DNA of 64,000 nt from Riptortus pedestris. Its lineage: Eukaryota; Arthropoda; Insecta; Hemiptera; Alydidae. The position numbers were made by a program, and so were the translations under genes. The notes beneath the pieces were generated by a model. It saw only the letters and a program-made list of their open reading frames with translations. It searched no databases and was not told the DNA's origin. The stretch lies in contig CM032233.1 of NCBI GenBank assembly GCA_019009955.1, positions 126,348,501 to 126,412,500 on the forward strand, in the 5' to 3' direction. How positions within the stretch are numbered: position 1 is the first letter of the stretch; each line of letters begins with the position of its first letter. Below are positions 34,640-45,490 of the stretch, piece by piece.

Positions 34640-35040
34640 GTCAATATTTTTAACTTCATCGTTGAACCTGAGATGCTGAAGAAAGATGAACTTGAGTATG
34701 AGTTACGCATTAAGGGTGTAACAAATACTAATAGGGATGAGGAAATGAGGAAGAAATAGGACAGTTCAATGCATAGCAGATTGTCTAAATTGTCTTTAAC
34801 AAATGTTAGGAATTTAGATGCGGTGATCGAAGTTAAAGCATGTTCAAAATTAATAAAATTAAAGAAAAAAACAAAAAGTGGGGGTTAGAAATAAATTAAA
34901 CCAAGTCCAGAATTTGTCAATGCATCTATTTCATTGATTAGGTTCAACTGAACTTGGAGATGACCTGACCATGGAACTTGGAAGTAGAAACCATTTGGAT
35001 GCTGTTAGTGTCTTCATGCATGAGAGTAATGAAAAGTTTA
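34640..35040 (+). pseudogene. Possible retrotransposon gag N-terminus fragment
   Basis: At 34670-34755 the frame reads MLKKDELEYELRIKGVTNTN followed by RDEEMRKK. This helix-turn-helix, SAP-like opening (LKKDELxYELxxRG) is common at the start of insect gypsy gag proteins. After a stop, further gag-like pieces appear (LGDDLTMELGSRNHLDAVSV, 34955-35010). Short and broken; the assignment is tentative. Confidence 0.35.
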
Positions 35041-35077
35041 ATAAACTGAGCGCCTATTCCTCCTCCTCCCCAATAAA

Positions 35078-35305
35078 TTGAAACTTATAAAGCTAACCCC
35101 TCAAATATGGAAAACGGGAAAGCATAAAGATAGAAGGCATGAAACAGTTTTAAGCCACTTAAGAGGACATACACGCCTAACCCATGTACATCTCTTTGCA
35201 AAGAAAGAACATCCTCAATGCCACCTCTGCCAAACACTTAACACTCTAGCCCACATACGAGAAAAATGCCCCAATATGAAAATCTACTCAAGAAATACAA
35301 GCTAA
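35078..35305 (+). pseudogene. Jockey-type LINE ORF2 C-terminal fragment
   Basis: The frame contains RRHETVLSHLRGHTRLTHVH followed by CHLCQTLNTLAHIREKCPN. This is the RLRxGHTRLTH element plus C-x2-C..H-x4-C knuckle found at the end of jockey-clade ORF2 proteins. Only this end is present. Confidence 0.75.
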
Positions 35306-35839
35306 AACGATCACTGAGGGAAATATTCACAGACTCTCTCTCTCAATAGATCTTTACATGTACAAGATGTTAGGAAAGGACTGGTTAATTTATCACGAAG
35401 CAAAAATAATATGTTAAAGCGTTGACCTTAATCTCACATGGTAAACCTAGAGTGGCGAGTCCGATTCCTGCCTGTGCGAAGGAACTTATTTAGTGACAGA
35501 ATTCATTAAATAAAATCCTTAGTCCACCCTGGTGAGAAAAGAGTGGTAACCTGTAAATAACCAGTCCCAATTAGACTCAGTCGTAAAAAGTGGACGTTAA
35601 AATTTAAATTAAAAAATAAATATTATTTTGAGTTTGATTTTCATAGTGTGTTACCTCCTATATATGTAATACAAATATATGTGTGATCCTTGTTTCAGAG
35701 AAAATGTTGAAATATGATTTTATTAAGAATGATTTAACATAAGTTTAGAATAATATATATTTTTCTAATAAATGGATGTTTTGAAAAAAAACTAGACAAA
35801 TTGGGCCATATAAAAATATTCCTACAATTAAACTAATAG

Positions 35840-35990
35840 AATTGTGCTATTACTGCGCTTTTATGCTATTACTGGCTATTATACTATTACTGCGCTTTTA
35901 TGCTATTAATGTGGTATTATGCTATTATGCAATTACTGTGCTCTCAGGCTATTACTTCGTTGTTTTGCTATTATGCTATTACTAAATAAA
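35840..35990. repeat. GCTATT-type tandem repeat, outer block
   Basis: Irregular repeats of TGCTATTACTG and TTATGCTATT make up this block. The same motif set surrounds the piggyBac at 36890-37040 and 39595-39792. Confidence 0.8.
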
Positions 35991-35999
35991 TATAAAAGA

Positions 36000-36052
36000 T
36001 AAGGATCGAAACATTATATAGACCCAATCCTATTGCAAATGTAAGATCCTAT

Positions 36053-36091
<39 letters not shown>

Positions 36092-36880
36092 TTATCTTGA
36101 TTATTAACCGAGACATTTGTATTTCTTAATTTTCAGCCCCCCCCCCCCCCGCATACCCCCACTCCTGGGGATATGAATATAGAAATATTATCCATCGCCA
36201 AACATCAATACTTTTACAAATTATTAACTTTAGTGAGCAAAATGCATAGTTTATCTGGATTCCCAAAATCAAACTGTTTGCAGCTTCCAACTTTTCTCTG
36301 AGTGTTTGAACAATTAACTAAACACTCAAACTCTAAGAGCAAATATAAAGTCCATCATGCAGGGACTGAGTTAACTATGCTGATTTTGCACGTGTATCAC
36401 GTATTTTCATTTATCTCAAAAAGTTATAATTCAATGAGAACAATATTTGGTATTTAGACTTCAAGTGCTTCATGAGATAACAGCTTATTGTTAATATTAC
36501 ATGAGTAGGAGTGGGGGTTTACAGAGGGTCAAAAACTAAAACATACAACTATTTTGGTTAATAACCAAGAAAGCGAAAAAACATACATAACAACATTTAT
36601 AGAATATGTAATTTACAAACAAATTTGTTTTATTCACATTCACTTTTTCGATCCAACGTATACTGACAAAGATATTTAGAATTTTTGAAATTCCCTCTCT
36701 ACCCCCCCCCTAAATACTATAATAGAAAAAGCCAAAAATAATTTAATTGCTACAGACGCCAGACTAGCTATGAATTCAAATTTCAACTGTCTCTATAGAC
36801 TTCTCTGTAATTATTTACATCCCGAGCCTGATAGTTATCTTACATTCTCCATTGACTTAAAAAAGATAAGAATCGTACTT
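36000..36880. repeat. Decayed family B-like sequence and poly-C/G stretches
   Basis: GGATCGAAACATTATATAGACC, CCTATAAATG, a TA tract (36060-36090) and TTGATTATTAACCGAGACAT are family B core blocks in order. A poly-C run at 36136 follows. 36480-36720 repeats similar blocks on the other strand (TTAATAACCAAGAAAG, GATCCAACGTATACTGAC). No gene. Confidence 0.5.
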
Positions 36881-36889
36881 ACTGTGTTC

Positions 36890-37040
36890 TTATGCTATTA
36901 CTGTGCTCTTATGCTATTACTGTGCTATTAAGCTATTAATGTGCTATTATGCTATTACTGTGCTATTATGCAATTACTGTGCTATTATGCTATTACTGTG
37001 CTATTGTACTTTTAATGTGCTATATTACTATTATGCTATT
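36890..37040. repeat. GCTATT-type tandem repeat, left of piggyBac
   Basis: TGCTATTACTGTGCTATTA-like units lead up to CTATTAACCC, where the TTAA at 37039-37042 is the inferred piggyBac target. Confidence 0.85.
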
Positions 37041-39551
37041 AACCCTCTAGTGCATAGTGTTGCATATCTGCAACATATTCTTAAAATTCATGCTAGTGCT
37101 TTCTGTTGAATTATTAGTAAGTGAACTTGTGTTGTAGACCTTCTACAACATGCACTGAAGACCATATAGAGCTCTTGCAGGTCTTAACAGGTCCTAACAG
37201 GTAAGTGCAAGCCTCTTTTTGTCTCAGAATCTCATTTCAGGTCTAGCTGCTATCAGTGCAACATTCAACTTGTATTTTTCCTCATTTGGAGTTATTTTTG
37301 CGGTTTGAAAAAAATATTCTCATCATTATTGAAGTAAGTACAATGTATTAAAGCAATAAGAGTGATTATAAAATAAATATTATTAGTGTTAGCCCAAATT
37401 ATATTTATGTAGCACATATGCAACATCATGCGAATCGATACTATTTTCTTTTTTTCTTATTTTTAGATGTCTGAGGAATTTATTATTCTAGATAAAGATG
37501 GTAGGAGAACAAGAGTTACTCCAAATGAAGTTATAAGTATGATAATCTTAACAAACAGCAGTGAGGGAACGATTTCGCTTGAGAGTGAAGAAATCGACCA
37601 ACTTGTACCTCTACCCGATGATGTCCTCCTGGAATGAGTTGATGACCTTTTGAGTTACTGTGAGGTGACAGAATCACCAACAATCACAAACGAAGCTCCT
37701 TTTACAACAGAGAGTGAGCTTGAGTCTTATGAGATAGCACAAAATACATCAAAGGGTAAGAGAAAACCAGCTAATTATTATTGGAAGAAGGAGCATTTTC
37801 TATTGACAGAGGATGAGATAACATTCAAGGGGGGCAACATATTTCCAAAAGATTTTCTTGAGTTAGATTCGCCTTTTCAAGTGTTTTTGTACTTTTTTGA
37901 TAACAAATTGTATGAATATATTATTGATCAAACACAAATTTATAGTGCTCAAAAGGATCCTAATAAACCTCTAATTTTAACGAAAACAACTAAACAAAAA
38001 TTTTTAGGAGTCTGCATATTTTCTTCAATAATGGAATGCCCTATAAGAGACTTGTGGGATCCTGTTCTAGGAATTCCAATTGTAAAAGACACGATGGGGG
38101 TAAATACCTTTGAAAAAATACGGTCCCTCTTACATTTCAATAATAACCAAAATGCTCTACCCCGTAACCATCCAGAATATGATGATCTATATAAATTGAG
38201 ACCAGTAATACATTTTCTAAATGAAAATTTTTTAAAATTTCCTATGGATGAATTTTTAAGTATTGATGAACAGATGTGTTCCTCGAAAACTAGGTATCAT
38301 TCACGGCAATACATGACTAATAAACCCAATAAATGGGGTTATAAGTTATTTGCCATTTGTGACAGATTTGGATTTGCCTATAAATTTGAAATTTATACAG
38401 GAAAGGAAAATATTCTATTGAATGATGAGCCTGACTTAGGGGCTTCAGGCAATATAGTAGTCCGACTCACGAGAGAAGTTCATATAAATAAAAATTTTAA
38501 AATTTATGCTGACAACTATTATACTTCCGTCCCTCTAGCAGCTTTCTTGAAAAAGATGGGCATTTTTTTTCTAGGAACAGTTAGAAGGAATAGAGTTCCC
38601 AACTGCAAAAATTCATCAGAGAAGGAAATTTTAAAAAAACCACAAGGCTACACTGAAGAATTTTGTACAATCGTTGATGGATGTAAAGTATCATCTGTAA
38701 TCTGGAAGGATAATAGATATGTGCATTTATTGTTGACCCTTTACGGAACGGACCCTATGACCCATATTAGATGATATGACCGAAAACAAAAGTTATATAA
38801 GCAAGTAGAATGCCCTCAAATCATAAAAGCCTACAATAAGCACATGGGTAGGGTAGACTTGATGGACAGCCACATTGGAAGGTACAGCACTCGACTGAAT
38901 GTAAAAAGACAATGGTACATGCGGTTATTTCACCACCTACTAGACATGACTATTGTTAACAGCTGGATAATGTACCTTCACCTAAAACACACAACAGGCA
39001 ATGAAGCAAAAATGACTCAACGGGAATTTAGGAAGGAGATTGCAGAAGTTCTTTGTAACACAGGTCGACCATCTGGGGAAAGAGAAGAGCAGCTAAGAAA
39101 AAAGAAATCTGCATCTGCTAGGCCGAGTGCAGATATAAGAAAAGACGTCCCGGATCACTGGCCTCAATGGGACAGTAAACGCAATCGATGCAAGGTGTTG
39201 GGATGCGATGGGTTTACTTATGTGAAGTGCGAAAAATGCAATTCAAATTTATGTTTTAATAAAGATAAAAACAGTTTTTATACTTTTCATAAATAAGTGT
39301 GACAGGTCAATTTACAATTTATATTTTTATACATTTTTTTATGCAAATTTATTTAACATTTAGCTCTTATATACTTTTTTTATTAAATATAGATTGTTTA
39401 TAAACATTATGTACTTTGTTTTATGTACTTGTTGCTTCTCTTCAGCAATTAAATTTGGATTATTATACTTATAAATTTTGAAAGCAATCCCATCCTCATC
39501 CTATTTTCGAGCACCTATTTGCATGACGTTGCATATCTGCAACATACTTAA
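37039..39551 (+). mobile_element. piggyBac-type transposon
   Basis: TTAA at 37039 is followed by CCCTCTAG, a piggyBac-like CCC terminus, and then the palindrome GTTGCATATCTGCAAC (37059-37074). The same 16-bp palindrome recurs at 39528-39543, shortly before a TTAA at 39548. The two sites resemble each other in direct rather than inverted order (TGCAT, palindrome, ATA), and a right-hand GGG-TTAA terminus is not seen. The right end is therefore uncertain or altered. GCTATT repeats lie on both sides, so the element entered that repeat field. Confidence 0.75.
37467..39296 (+). pseudogene. piggyBac transposase with two in-frame TGA codons
   Basis: A single frame runs 609 codons from ATG 37467 to TAA 39294-39296, broken only by TGA at 37635 and 38772. 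Both could derive from CGA (Arg) by C-to-T change; the second follows AGA. Order: acidic N-terminus, then the DDE_Tnp_1_7 catalytic domain. Its three expected Asp are visible: FLSIDEQM (about residue 265), KIYADNYYTS (about 350) and GRVDLMDSHIGRY (about 465). A C-terminal Cys-rich zinc module follows (CKVLGCDGF, CEKCNSNLCF, ending FHK). Length and order fit the family. Apart from the two stops no frameshift is seen, so the copy is young. Readthrough or selenocysteine use is not supported. Confidence 0.9.
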
Positions 39552-39594
39552 AAAAACTAATTAAAACTATAAAAATTGAAAAATATTTTTTTAA

Positions 39595-39792
39595 GCTTTT
39601 AAGTTGCTATTAATATGCTATTGTGCTATTAAGCTTTTAATTTGCTATTAATATGCTATTGTGCTATTAAGCTTTTAATTTGCTATTAATATGCTATTGT
39701 GCTATTAAGCTTTTAATTTGCTATTAATATGCTATTGTTCTATTAAGCTTTTAATTTGCTATTGTGCTATTATGCTATTACTGTGCTATTAT
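39595..39792. repeat. GCTATT-type tandem repeat, right of piggyBac
   Basis: Units of about 54 bp built from TTGCTATTAATATGCTATTG and TGCTATTAAGCTTTTAA are repeated four times, then decay into GCTATTATGCTATTACTG. Confidence 0.85.
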
Positions 39793-41090
39793 GAAGAAAT
39801 GCATAACCAAAGATGATCAAAATCAAATTTATTTCCCAGTTTAAGAGTAGCTTTCATTTATAATTTTAGAATGATGTTTTAATCTCTTGTTTAAAAAGTC
39901 GCACTGACTACTCTAGATGCTTTATCACAATCTGCACTGTTGATAAGAGATACATATTATATTTTCTATCATTTAAAGAGCCCTTTACATGACTAAATAT
40001 ATTTTTAATTTTATCATTTTTCATCCAAGTAACATTTTCTATGTCTACTATTTTCATAATTCCACTGTAAATCATGGAATTATATTTTATTTAATGGGCT
40101 TCTCAAAACTGTTCTACCTTGTGTTGATCATAGATGTTTTTTTTTTTTTAGTTTCATAACTGGATGTTTTGCAACTTTCTATTTCACTGAAATTGTCTAT
40201 TTTTAAATATTGGTATTTTCTTTTATTATTGACTTTCCATTTATCTTCTGCACATTATTAGAATAATAAAAGAAAAAATGTTTATAATACTTTGCGAAAG
40301 CACTAATTACTTTTTAAAAATTTGAGTGTATTAAACTGATTTAAAACCCATTATTTTTCCTACAGAATAAGCAACACTTTTATTATACACCCCTTTATTG
40401 TGATAGATAAATTCAATGACGAACATTCAACTACACTTTTAATTTTATTTATTTTTTTTTTTTGAAAAATAGTATTTTTAGCATATAATTTTGAAAAGAA
40501 AAAAATTATTTACACTTTTAAATTTCTTTTTCAATGAGATTAGATTTTTGACCTTATTACTACAATTCTAGTTAGACACGACTGCCACATTCACTGTACA
40601 ACCATCGGTAACTTAAAATCCCAATTCCATACCCAAAATGACATTTCTCCAGACCTGTCAAGGTCTTACCACCAATTAAGGTAATGAATGCTAAGATGCA
40701 TGTTAGCCAATTATTCCAGTTGGCATCTGTAAAAACAGAGATCTTCCTCACCGGGGTATATATACTCAATTTAGAAGGCCCTGTGGAATTCGTTTTGCCA
40801 TGCTTTACTCTTCAAGCTCTTGGTGTGTGCATTTACAGGTAATTTACTCGAAGGCAAATGTACATCTTCCAACATCAGGAGACATAATAGATTTTGTTTG
40901 TTGGTGCAAACCAGGTCTCTGCAGAGCAGATATGCAGAGGAAACTTTTCGTCCTACATCAGAGGTATATTAATATTAAAAAGAAAAAAGTGTGAGTTCAT
41001 CAGTCCCTTCATAGAATTTTAGTTCAATTGACAGCTCTTTGTGAGTTCATTTAACCCTAATACCTGGTTCATTTTCTCTAAGTTATTCTT
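39793..41090. other. AT-rich sequence, no confident gene
   Basis: 40570-40990 is less AT-rich and has frames of about 60 codons on both strands, but none shows a domain, and none supplies the missing first half of the BIR domain found at 41099. I see no repeat family here. Confidence 0.4.
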
Positions 41091-41098
41091 TATTTTAG

Positions 41099-41265
41099 GT
41101 AAAGGAGATCAAACTATTTGTTTCTATTGTGGTGGTGGCCTAAAAGAGTGGGAAGATTCAGATGATGCTTGGGAGGAGCATGCTAGGTTTTTCCCCAAGT
41201 GCCCTTTTGTAATATTACTGAAAGGACATGCTTTTGTTAACAATGTCTGTATAAGAAAGACGGAG
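41099..41265 (+). CDS. IAP-like gene, exon encoding the C-terminal half of a BIR domain
   Basis: Acceptor TTCTTTATTTTAG (AG at 41097-41098) and donor GACGGAG|GTATGT bound a 167-bp exon. It starts with two bases of a Gly codon and ends in phase 0. It encodes GDQTICFYCGGGLKEWEDSD, DAWEEHARFFPKCPFV and LLKGHAFVNNV. The zinc ligands of a BIR fold are all present: C-x2-C, then His in EEHARFFPKC and the last Cys. The GGGLxxW and EHARxFPxC signatures are those of inhibitor-of-apoptosis proteins, which bind caspases or IAP antagonists in the cytoplasm. The first half of the BIR should be in an upstream exon that I cannot find in the window, so this may be a fragment or a gene with a very long intron. 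Confidence 0.75.
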
Positions 41266-41362
41266 GTATGTTTTATACTTGATTATTACTAATTTACAGT
41301 TTCTCATTTATATTATTCCACATTGAGAAATAATCATATTGAACTCAAAATTTTTCTGTAAG

Positions 41363-41460
41363 GATCTCTTGTGCTCTCAATTAAATGCTCTAACCTTGCA
41401 AAATAGTGCTGGGGGCTTAGAAGGAGTAAAACATTTCACCACAAAAAGTGGACCATCAAT
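41363..41460 (+). CDS. IAP-like gene, following exon
   Basis: Acceptor TTTTTCTGTAAG (AG at 41361-41362), open in the phase set by the BIR exon, 32 codons plus two bases (DLLCSQLNALTLQNSAGG, then LEGVKHFTTKSGPS), consensus donor AT|GTAAGT. The segment is a linker after the BIR with no further motif. The intron between the exons is 97 bp. The next exon would lie beyond the transposon cluster that starts at 41597 or outside the window. Confidence 0.55.
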
Positions 41461-41591
41461 GTAAGTACTTTCATACAATTTATTACTCCATTCAATGTAA
41501 TTAATATGCAAAGATAATTTCATTTGCCGGTAGATATAATCTACTCATTTGAATTCCATTTTCTATATCTCTAATATGGTGAATGTATACA

Positions 41592-41596
<5 letters not shown>

Positions 41597-41639
<43 letters not shown>
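41597..41639. repeat. (TA)n microsatellite next to a gypsy LTR
   Basis: TA tract that touches the end of the LTR beginning at 41640. Confidence 0.95.
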
Positions 41640-41644
<5 letters not shown>

Positions 41645-42393
41645 CGATCAGGCTGCGGCAATAAGCAGTGGAAGCTGAAAGAGATGAAAAATCCCACAAC
41701 CAAACCACTAACAAGAATTTAGGAAGCGCTTAACAACAATCGACTCAAGTCAAAATTCAAATACATATAAATTTATTAATAATCAAAATATTCACCAATA
41801 ATAATTATTAATCAAAATGAAGAGGCACCTTTTAATAATACAATGGGAGACACTTATCTCTACTTATACTATATTACAATTATAACACTTAGCTGTTTTA
41901 ATAGAAGTGCAGACTCTGCCGTGAGAGATAGTGCAGGCGAGAAGTAGTCCGACTGCAGCAGGCCGGAGCAGGGCTGAAGGATTAGCAAGGTCTCACCGAC
42001 AAGGGTCTCCCGTCCAGAGGATGCCAAATATTACTGACTCTAATCCTTCAGGCCAAACCCAGCGCTGAACTTTGAATTTTCAGTTAAAATACGCTCAAAA
42101 AGTGTATTTAACGGGAATTTATTATCGAAATTCATCGTATTATTAAGTAGTGTATCGACGTTAAGAGCTGTGAATGTTATTATAAAAATCCATCAGCGTT
42201 ATCTACAAAAATGCTAGAGCACATGGTGACTTAACTCCAAATTGGATATAACTCTTATTAAAGGTAACAACTATACATTTAAGCATTCATAAATAATAAT
42301 CTTAATGTGCTCTGTGCTGGGAATACTCAGAATATAAAATATATGGTCATTTATAATGGATTTATGTAGTGCAATGTCAGATTTATTACATCA
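41640..42393 (-). mobile_element. 3' LTR of gypsy element 1
   Basis: On the reverse strand it starts TGATGTAATAAATCTGACAT and ends GATCGCAACA, giving TG..CA termini and 754 bp. A polypurine tract lies immediately before its start. The far end abuts a (TA)n tract. The 5' LTR is not in the window, so the identity of a pair cannot be tested. Confidence 0.75.
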
Positions 42394-42410
42394 CCCCCTC
42401 CCCTGGGACC
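42394..42410 (-). other. Polypurine tract of gypsy element 1
   Basis: The reverse strand reads TCCCAGGGGAGGGGG directly before the LTR TGATG, the position where plus-strand priming of an LTR retrotransposon occurs. Confidence 0.7.
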
Positions 42411-42837
42411 AAAAGTCTATTGATCAAACATCAATAATAAATAATCATAATAAATCATAAATATAACACAGGAAGCAACGGAATGTATACCCAATGGTGA
42501 ACATATAGAATATCAAATTATTATTGATATGCATATTTCCTACACTAATAAATTTAAGTCCTTGTCTGCTGTGTAATAAACAAATAGTGTAAGCCAATAT
42601 ATACTAGTTGGAGGTAGGGCATCCCGAACGGCTTACAGTGATGCTCAACGCAATCACAATATTGGTCCAAAACCAAGAAAACAAGGGATCCCAAAAATAA
42701 CGCCTCCAACGACTGAGGACCCAACAGGAACTGCCCACTACAAAAGGGCACATATACGAGTATGTCCATAAATAATAAATCAGAAAAAATGACTAATCAT
42801 AATCAGGGCCCCCAGTTACACCAAGACAAGATGAATT
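42411..42837 (-). other. Gypsy element 1 internal region without a recognised frame
   Basis: AT-rich sequence between the polypurine tract and the nested hAT. No coding similarity is seen; presumably untranslated 3' DNA of the gypsy. Confidence 0.4.
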
Positions 42838-42845
42838 ATCTAGAA

Positions 42846-44089
42846 CAGGGGTGAGCAACCTTTTTAATCAACGGGCCATTCTAAATTTTAAACTCTTTTG
42901 GCGGGCCGCCCATAAAGTAACACTTATTAATAATTTATTACACTTTATTTATAATAAACATTAGTATAAAAAATATAAAATTTTAAAAAAAGTAAAGATT
43001 TCATATAAACATTTTCATGCAAAATCAAAAACAAACAATAAAAGAACAGAAAAATGAATTTTTTTGAAATTTTTAATAAGAAATTTCGCACTATTTTTTC
43101 GAAACAAGCTGATCAATATCAGCTGGAATTGATGAAGTAGCTACACGTATCCAGCTTTCTAATCGTGCATCAATCAGTCTTGATCAGTGGTCATTTTTGA
43201 TTATTTTCTTGGTTGAAAATAATTGTTCACAAACATACGTACTTCCGAACACACATCATTTTTTTTGCATTTTTCGTTTCTCAGGGCTCACGTAAGATTT
43301 ATAAAATTTTTCGATGTTCACTGAGAAAAATACATTTTTTTAATCAGTAATATTCTGCATGTTAATCATTTCCAATTGAAAGTCTTCAGGTACTGTATAC
43401 ACATCGATATTAAATGGCGAGGAAAACATTTTCATGAAACTGCTGTCTTCTCAGCTTTGAACATTTCGAATCGTAATTGAAATTCGTTGATTAAAATGTC
43501 TATATATTGTGCGTATATTGTGAGAAGTTGTAATGTTTTCTTTTTCTAAATGTGGAAAGTGAGACATATTATTCTGCAAAAGATGCTGTTTCCACAATTT
43601 TAATTTGCGCTCAAAGCCCTGAATTTTATCATACAAATTGTGAACAAACTGCCCTCTGCCTTGAAGTTCCACATTAATATCATTGAGATGCTGAGTCAAG
43701 TCGATAAGAAACCCAAAATCACACATCCATTCTTTATTACCAAAATAAGGAAAGGCATATCCCTTCATATCCACGAACAATTGTATTTCACTTTTTAAGT
43801 TGTATACTCTTTTTAGCATTGCACCTCTACTAAGCCAACGTACTTCCATATTAAAAACCACGTCACCATATTCAGCTCCTAAATCTTTCAAGACTTCTTT
43901 AAATTCACGGTGATTTAACGAGTTCGTATTGTATGTTTGAACAAAAGTGAGTAACTCGCCACAAAAAATTGTTTAGGTTTAGTATGTACTAGCATTTTAT
44001 TATAATTAATTTTATAACAATATATTGATGGGAGAAAGTCGATGAAATAAATTTAATTTTAGAAAAGCTTGGCGGGCTGCTCATCTCTG
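42846..44089 (-). mobile_element. hAT transposon nested in gypsy element 1
   Basis: Left end CAGGGGTGAGCAACC and right end (reverse strand) CAGAGATGAGCAGCC are imperfect terminal inverted repeats of the hAT CAGxGxT type. The 8 bases ATCTAGAA stand on both sides (42838-42845 and 44090-44097), a perfect 8-bp duplication as hAT insertion makes. Length 1,244 bp, too short for a complete transposase gene, so it is an internally or 5'-deleted copy. Confidence 0.9.
43105..43972 (-). pseudogene. hAT transposase C-terminal half (GTF2IRD2/ZBED-like)
   Basis: Open from 43972 to 43451: FCGELLTFVQTYNTNSLNHR, EVLKDLGAEYGDVVFNMEVR, WLSRGAMLKRVYNL and GFLIDLTQHLNDIN. These match the RNase H-like core of the hAT group that gave rise to GTF2IRD2 and ZBED-like proteins. 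After a shift and several stops the dimerisation end follows: VCEQLFSTKK, SRLIDARLESWIRVATSS and DIDQLVSKK near 43105-43240. The N-terminal zinc finger and start are missing. Not functional. Confidence 0.8.
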
Positions 44090-44097
44090 ATCTAGAA

Positions 44098-44648
44098 CAT
44101 ATATGTGGAGACTCAGCTCATGTTCAATAAAATTTTGCCCATATTCGCATATGGAGGAAATATCAGTGTATAGTGTGGTGTAGAAATATAGAATAGTGTT
44201 GACAAGGCACACCCTAATCTAATTTATAAAGTTTATGACTACATATTTCCATATGTGTCAGTTCACCAATATGCATATATAGTATATGTATTAAATTTAA
44301 AAAAAAAAATATGCTTCCATGTGTATCCATTCCACAGAAGGGATAGAAAAAGTTTAAATATGATGATGATCAATTTCAGATAAAATATATCTGTAAGACT
44401 TTTCTAACTCAGGACCAATAAATTATCAAAAAAAAAATCTAAAATGATTCCCAAAAAATTCAAAATTTGGCCCAGGAGTGATTACATCAGAGACTTAACC
44501 TAAAAGGCCTGCTTACAAAGTTGTATGGGATCCATTATATAAATATCAATATTTACATATTACAAAAATATAAACAAATTGCTATACAATAAAAAAACAG
44601 GGCAGGTGCCTTGTGACAAGGAAGACAGGGGGGGGGGGATTAAAGCCT
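44098..44648 (-). other. Gypsy element 1 internal region between hAT and integrase
   Basis: AT-rich with no convincing frame; the C-terminal end of integrase is expected here and has decayed or been deleted. A short poly-G run lies at 44630. Confidence 0.4.
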
Positions 44649-45490
44649 TCACAACTGACACAGTACTATTCCTATCATAAAAGTAAATCTAGTAAAAGCA
44701 TCAACAGTTATAAGAATATATTTATATCCCAACACACTCGGGGGCAGAGGGCCAGCCAAATCTATCAACAATTGTTCATGAGGCCTCTGGTATACTTTAG
44801 ATGATAGTCTGCCTTGCTCTCCAGCCTGATCTGGCTTAGACTTGGCACAAATTAAACATTTTTGAATTTTGTCAGTAATGAAGTCCTTTAAATTAGGCCA
44901 ATAAAAAACAGATGACATTTTATCACAAGTCTTAGTGATTCCTTGGTGAGTTCACAATTCAGAGTCGTGAAAATATTTAAATATCACATCCTTCAATTTT
45001 TGAGGAACTACATAACTTTCTGGGCTTGGAGCAGTACACCACTTTTCCTCTAACCATTTTAAATTTGGACTTGGAATTGGAGAGGATTGCTTTCCGGAGT
45101 TGCTGAATTTCTGGATCTTCTTACTGGGCTTGCTGGAAATCGGAAAACAAGTCAGGGAGTCCAGCAATAAATGGTGCACAAATAACATGATCAAGGGGAT
45201 CTGTTGAGGTTTCTCTAGCTGGATTCCGGGACAAATAATCTGCGAGGGAATTTAATTTCCCCTGAACACGATGAACTTTGAATTGAAAATTAAGAAGTTT
45301 AATGCACCAACTAGCAAAACGCCCTCCAAGATGAGCTTCCTCAGATAGAGTAGATAAAGCTTTATGGTCCGTATACAAATTGAACTCACCTAATGATAAA
45401 TAACTCTCAAATTTCTCCACACCAAATATTATTCTTAAGGCCTCTAAATCAAATGCGGAGTATTTAGCCTCATTTTTCCTTTCTGTTTTC
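44649..45490 (-). pseudogene. Gypsy element 1 pol: RNase H and integrase start
   Basis: Reverse strand from 45490: KYSAFDLEALRIIFGVEKFE, NLYTDHKALSTLSEEAHLGG and LADYLSRNP are the RNase H domain and its end (45490-45210). A frameshift near 45125 follows, then a linker. Next is the integrase zinc region with THQG (its preceding Gly codon is TGA), VFYWPNLKDFI and CLICAKSK (H-H-C-C pattern). LLIDLAGPLPPS and GYKYILITVDAFTRF, the first catalytic Asp region, end at 44649. RT, protease and gag are absent; the element is cut at about 45490. Confidence 0.85.

Noticed and set aside
38772..38774. Selenocysteine or read-through at the piggyBac TGA codons
   Set aside because: Positions fit Arg (CGA) in the family context, no recoding signal is visible, and transposase decay is the simpler cause.
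40572..40994. Frames of about 64 codons on both strands as the missing upstream IAP exon
   Set aside because: Neither contains the Arg-Leu..Trp..Ala-Gly-Phe-Tyr pattern of a BIR first half, and the phase to 41099 cannot be made with a BIR sequence.
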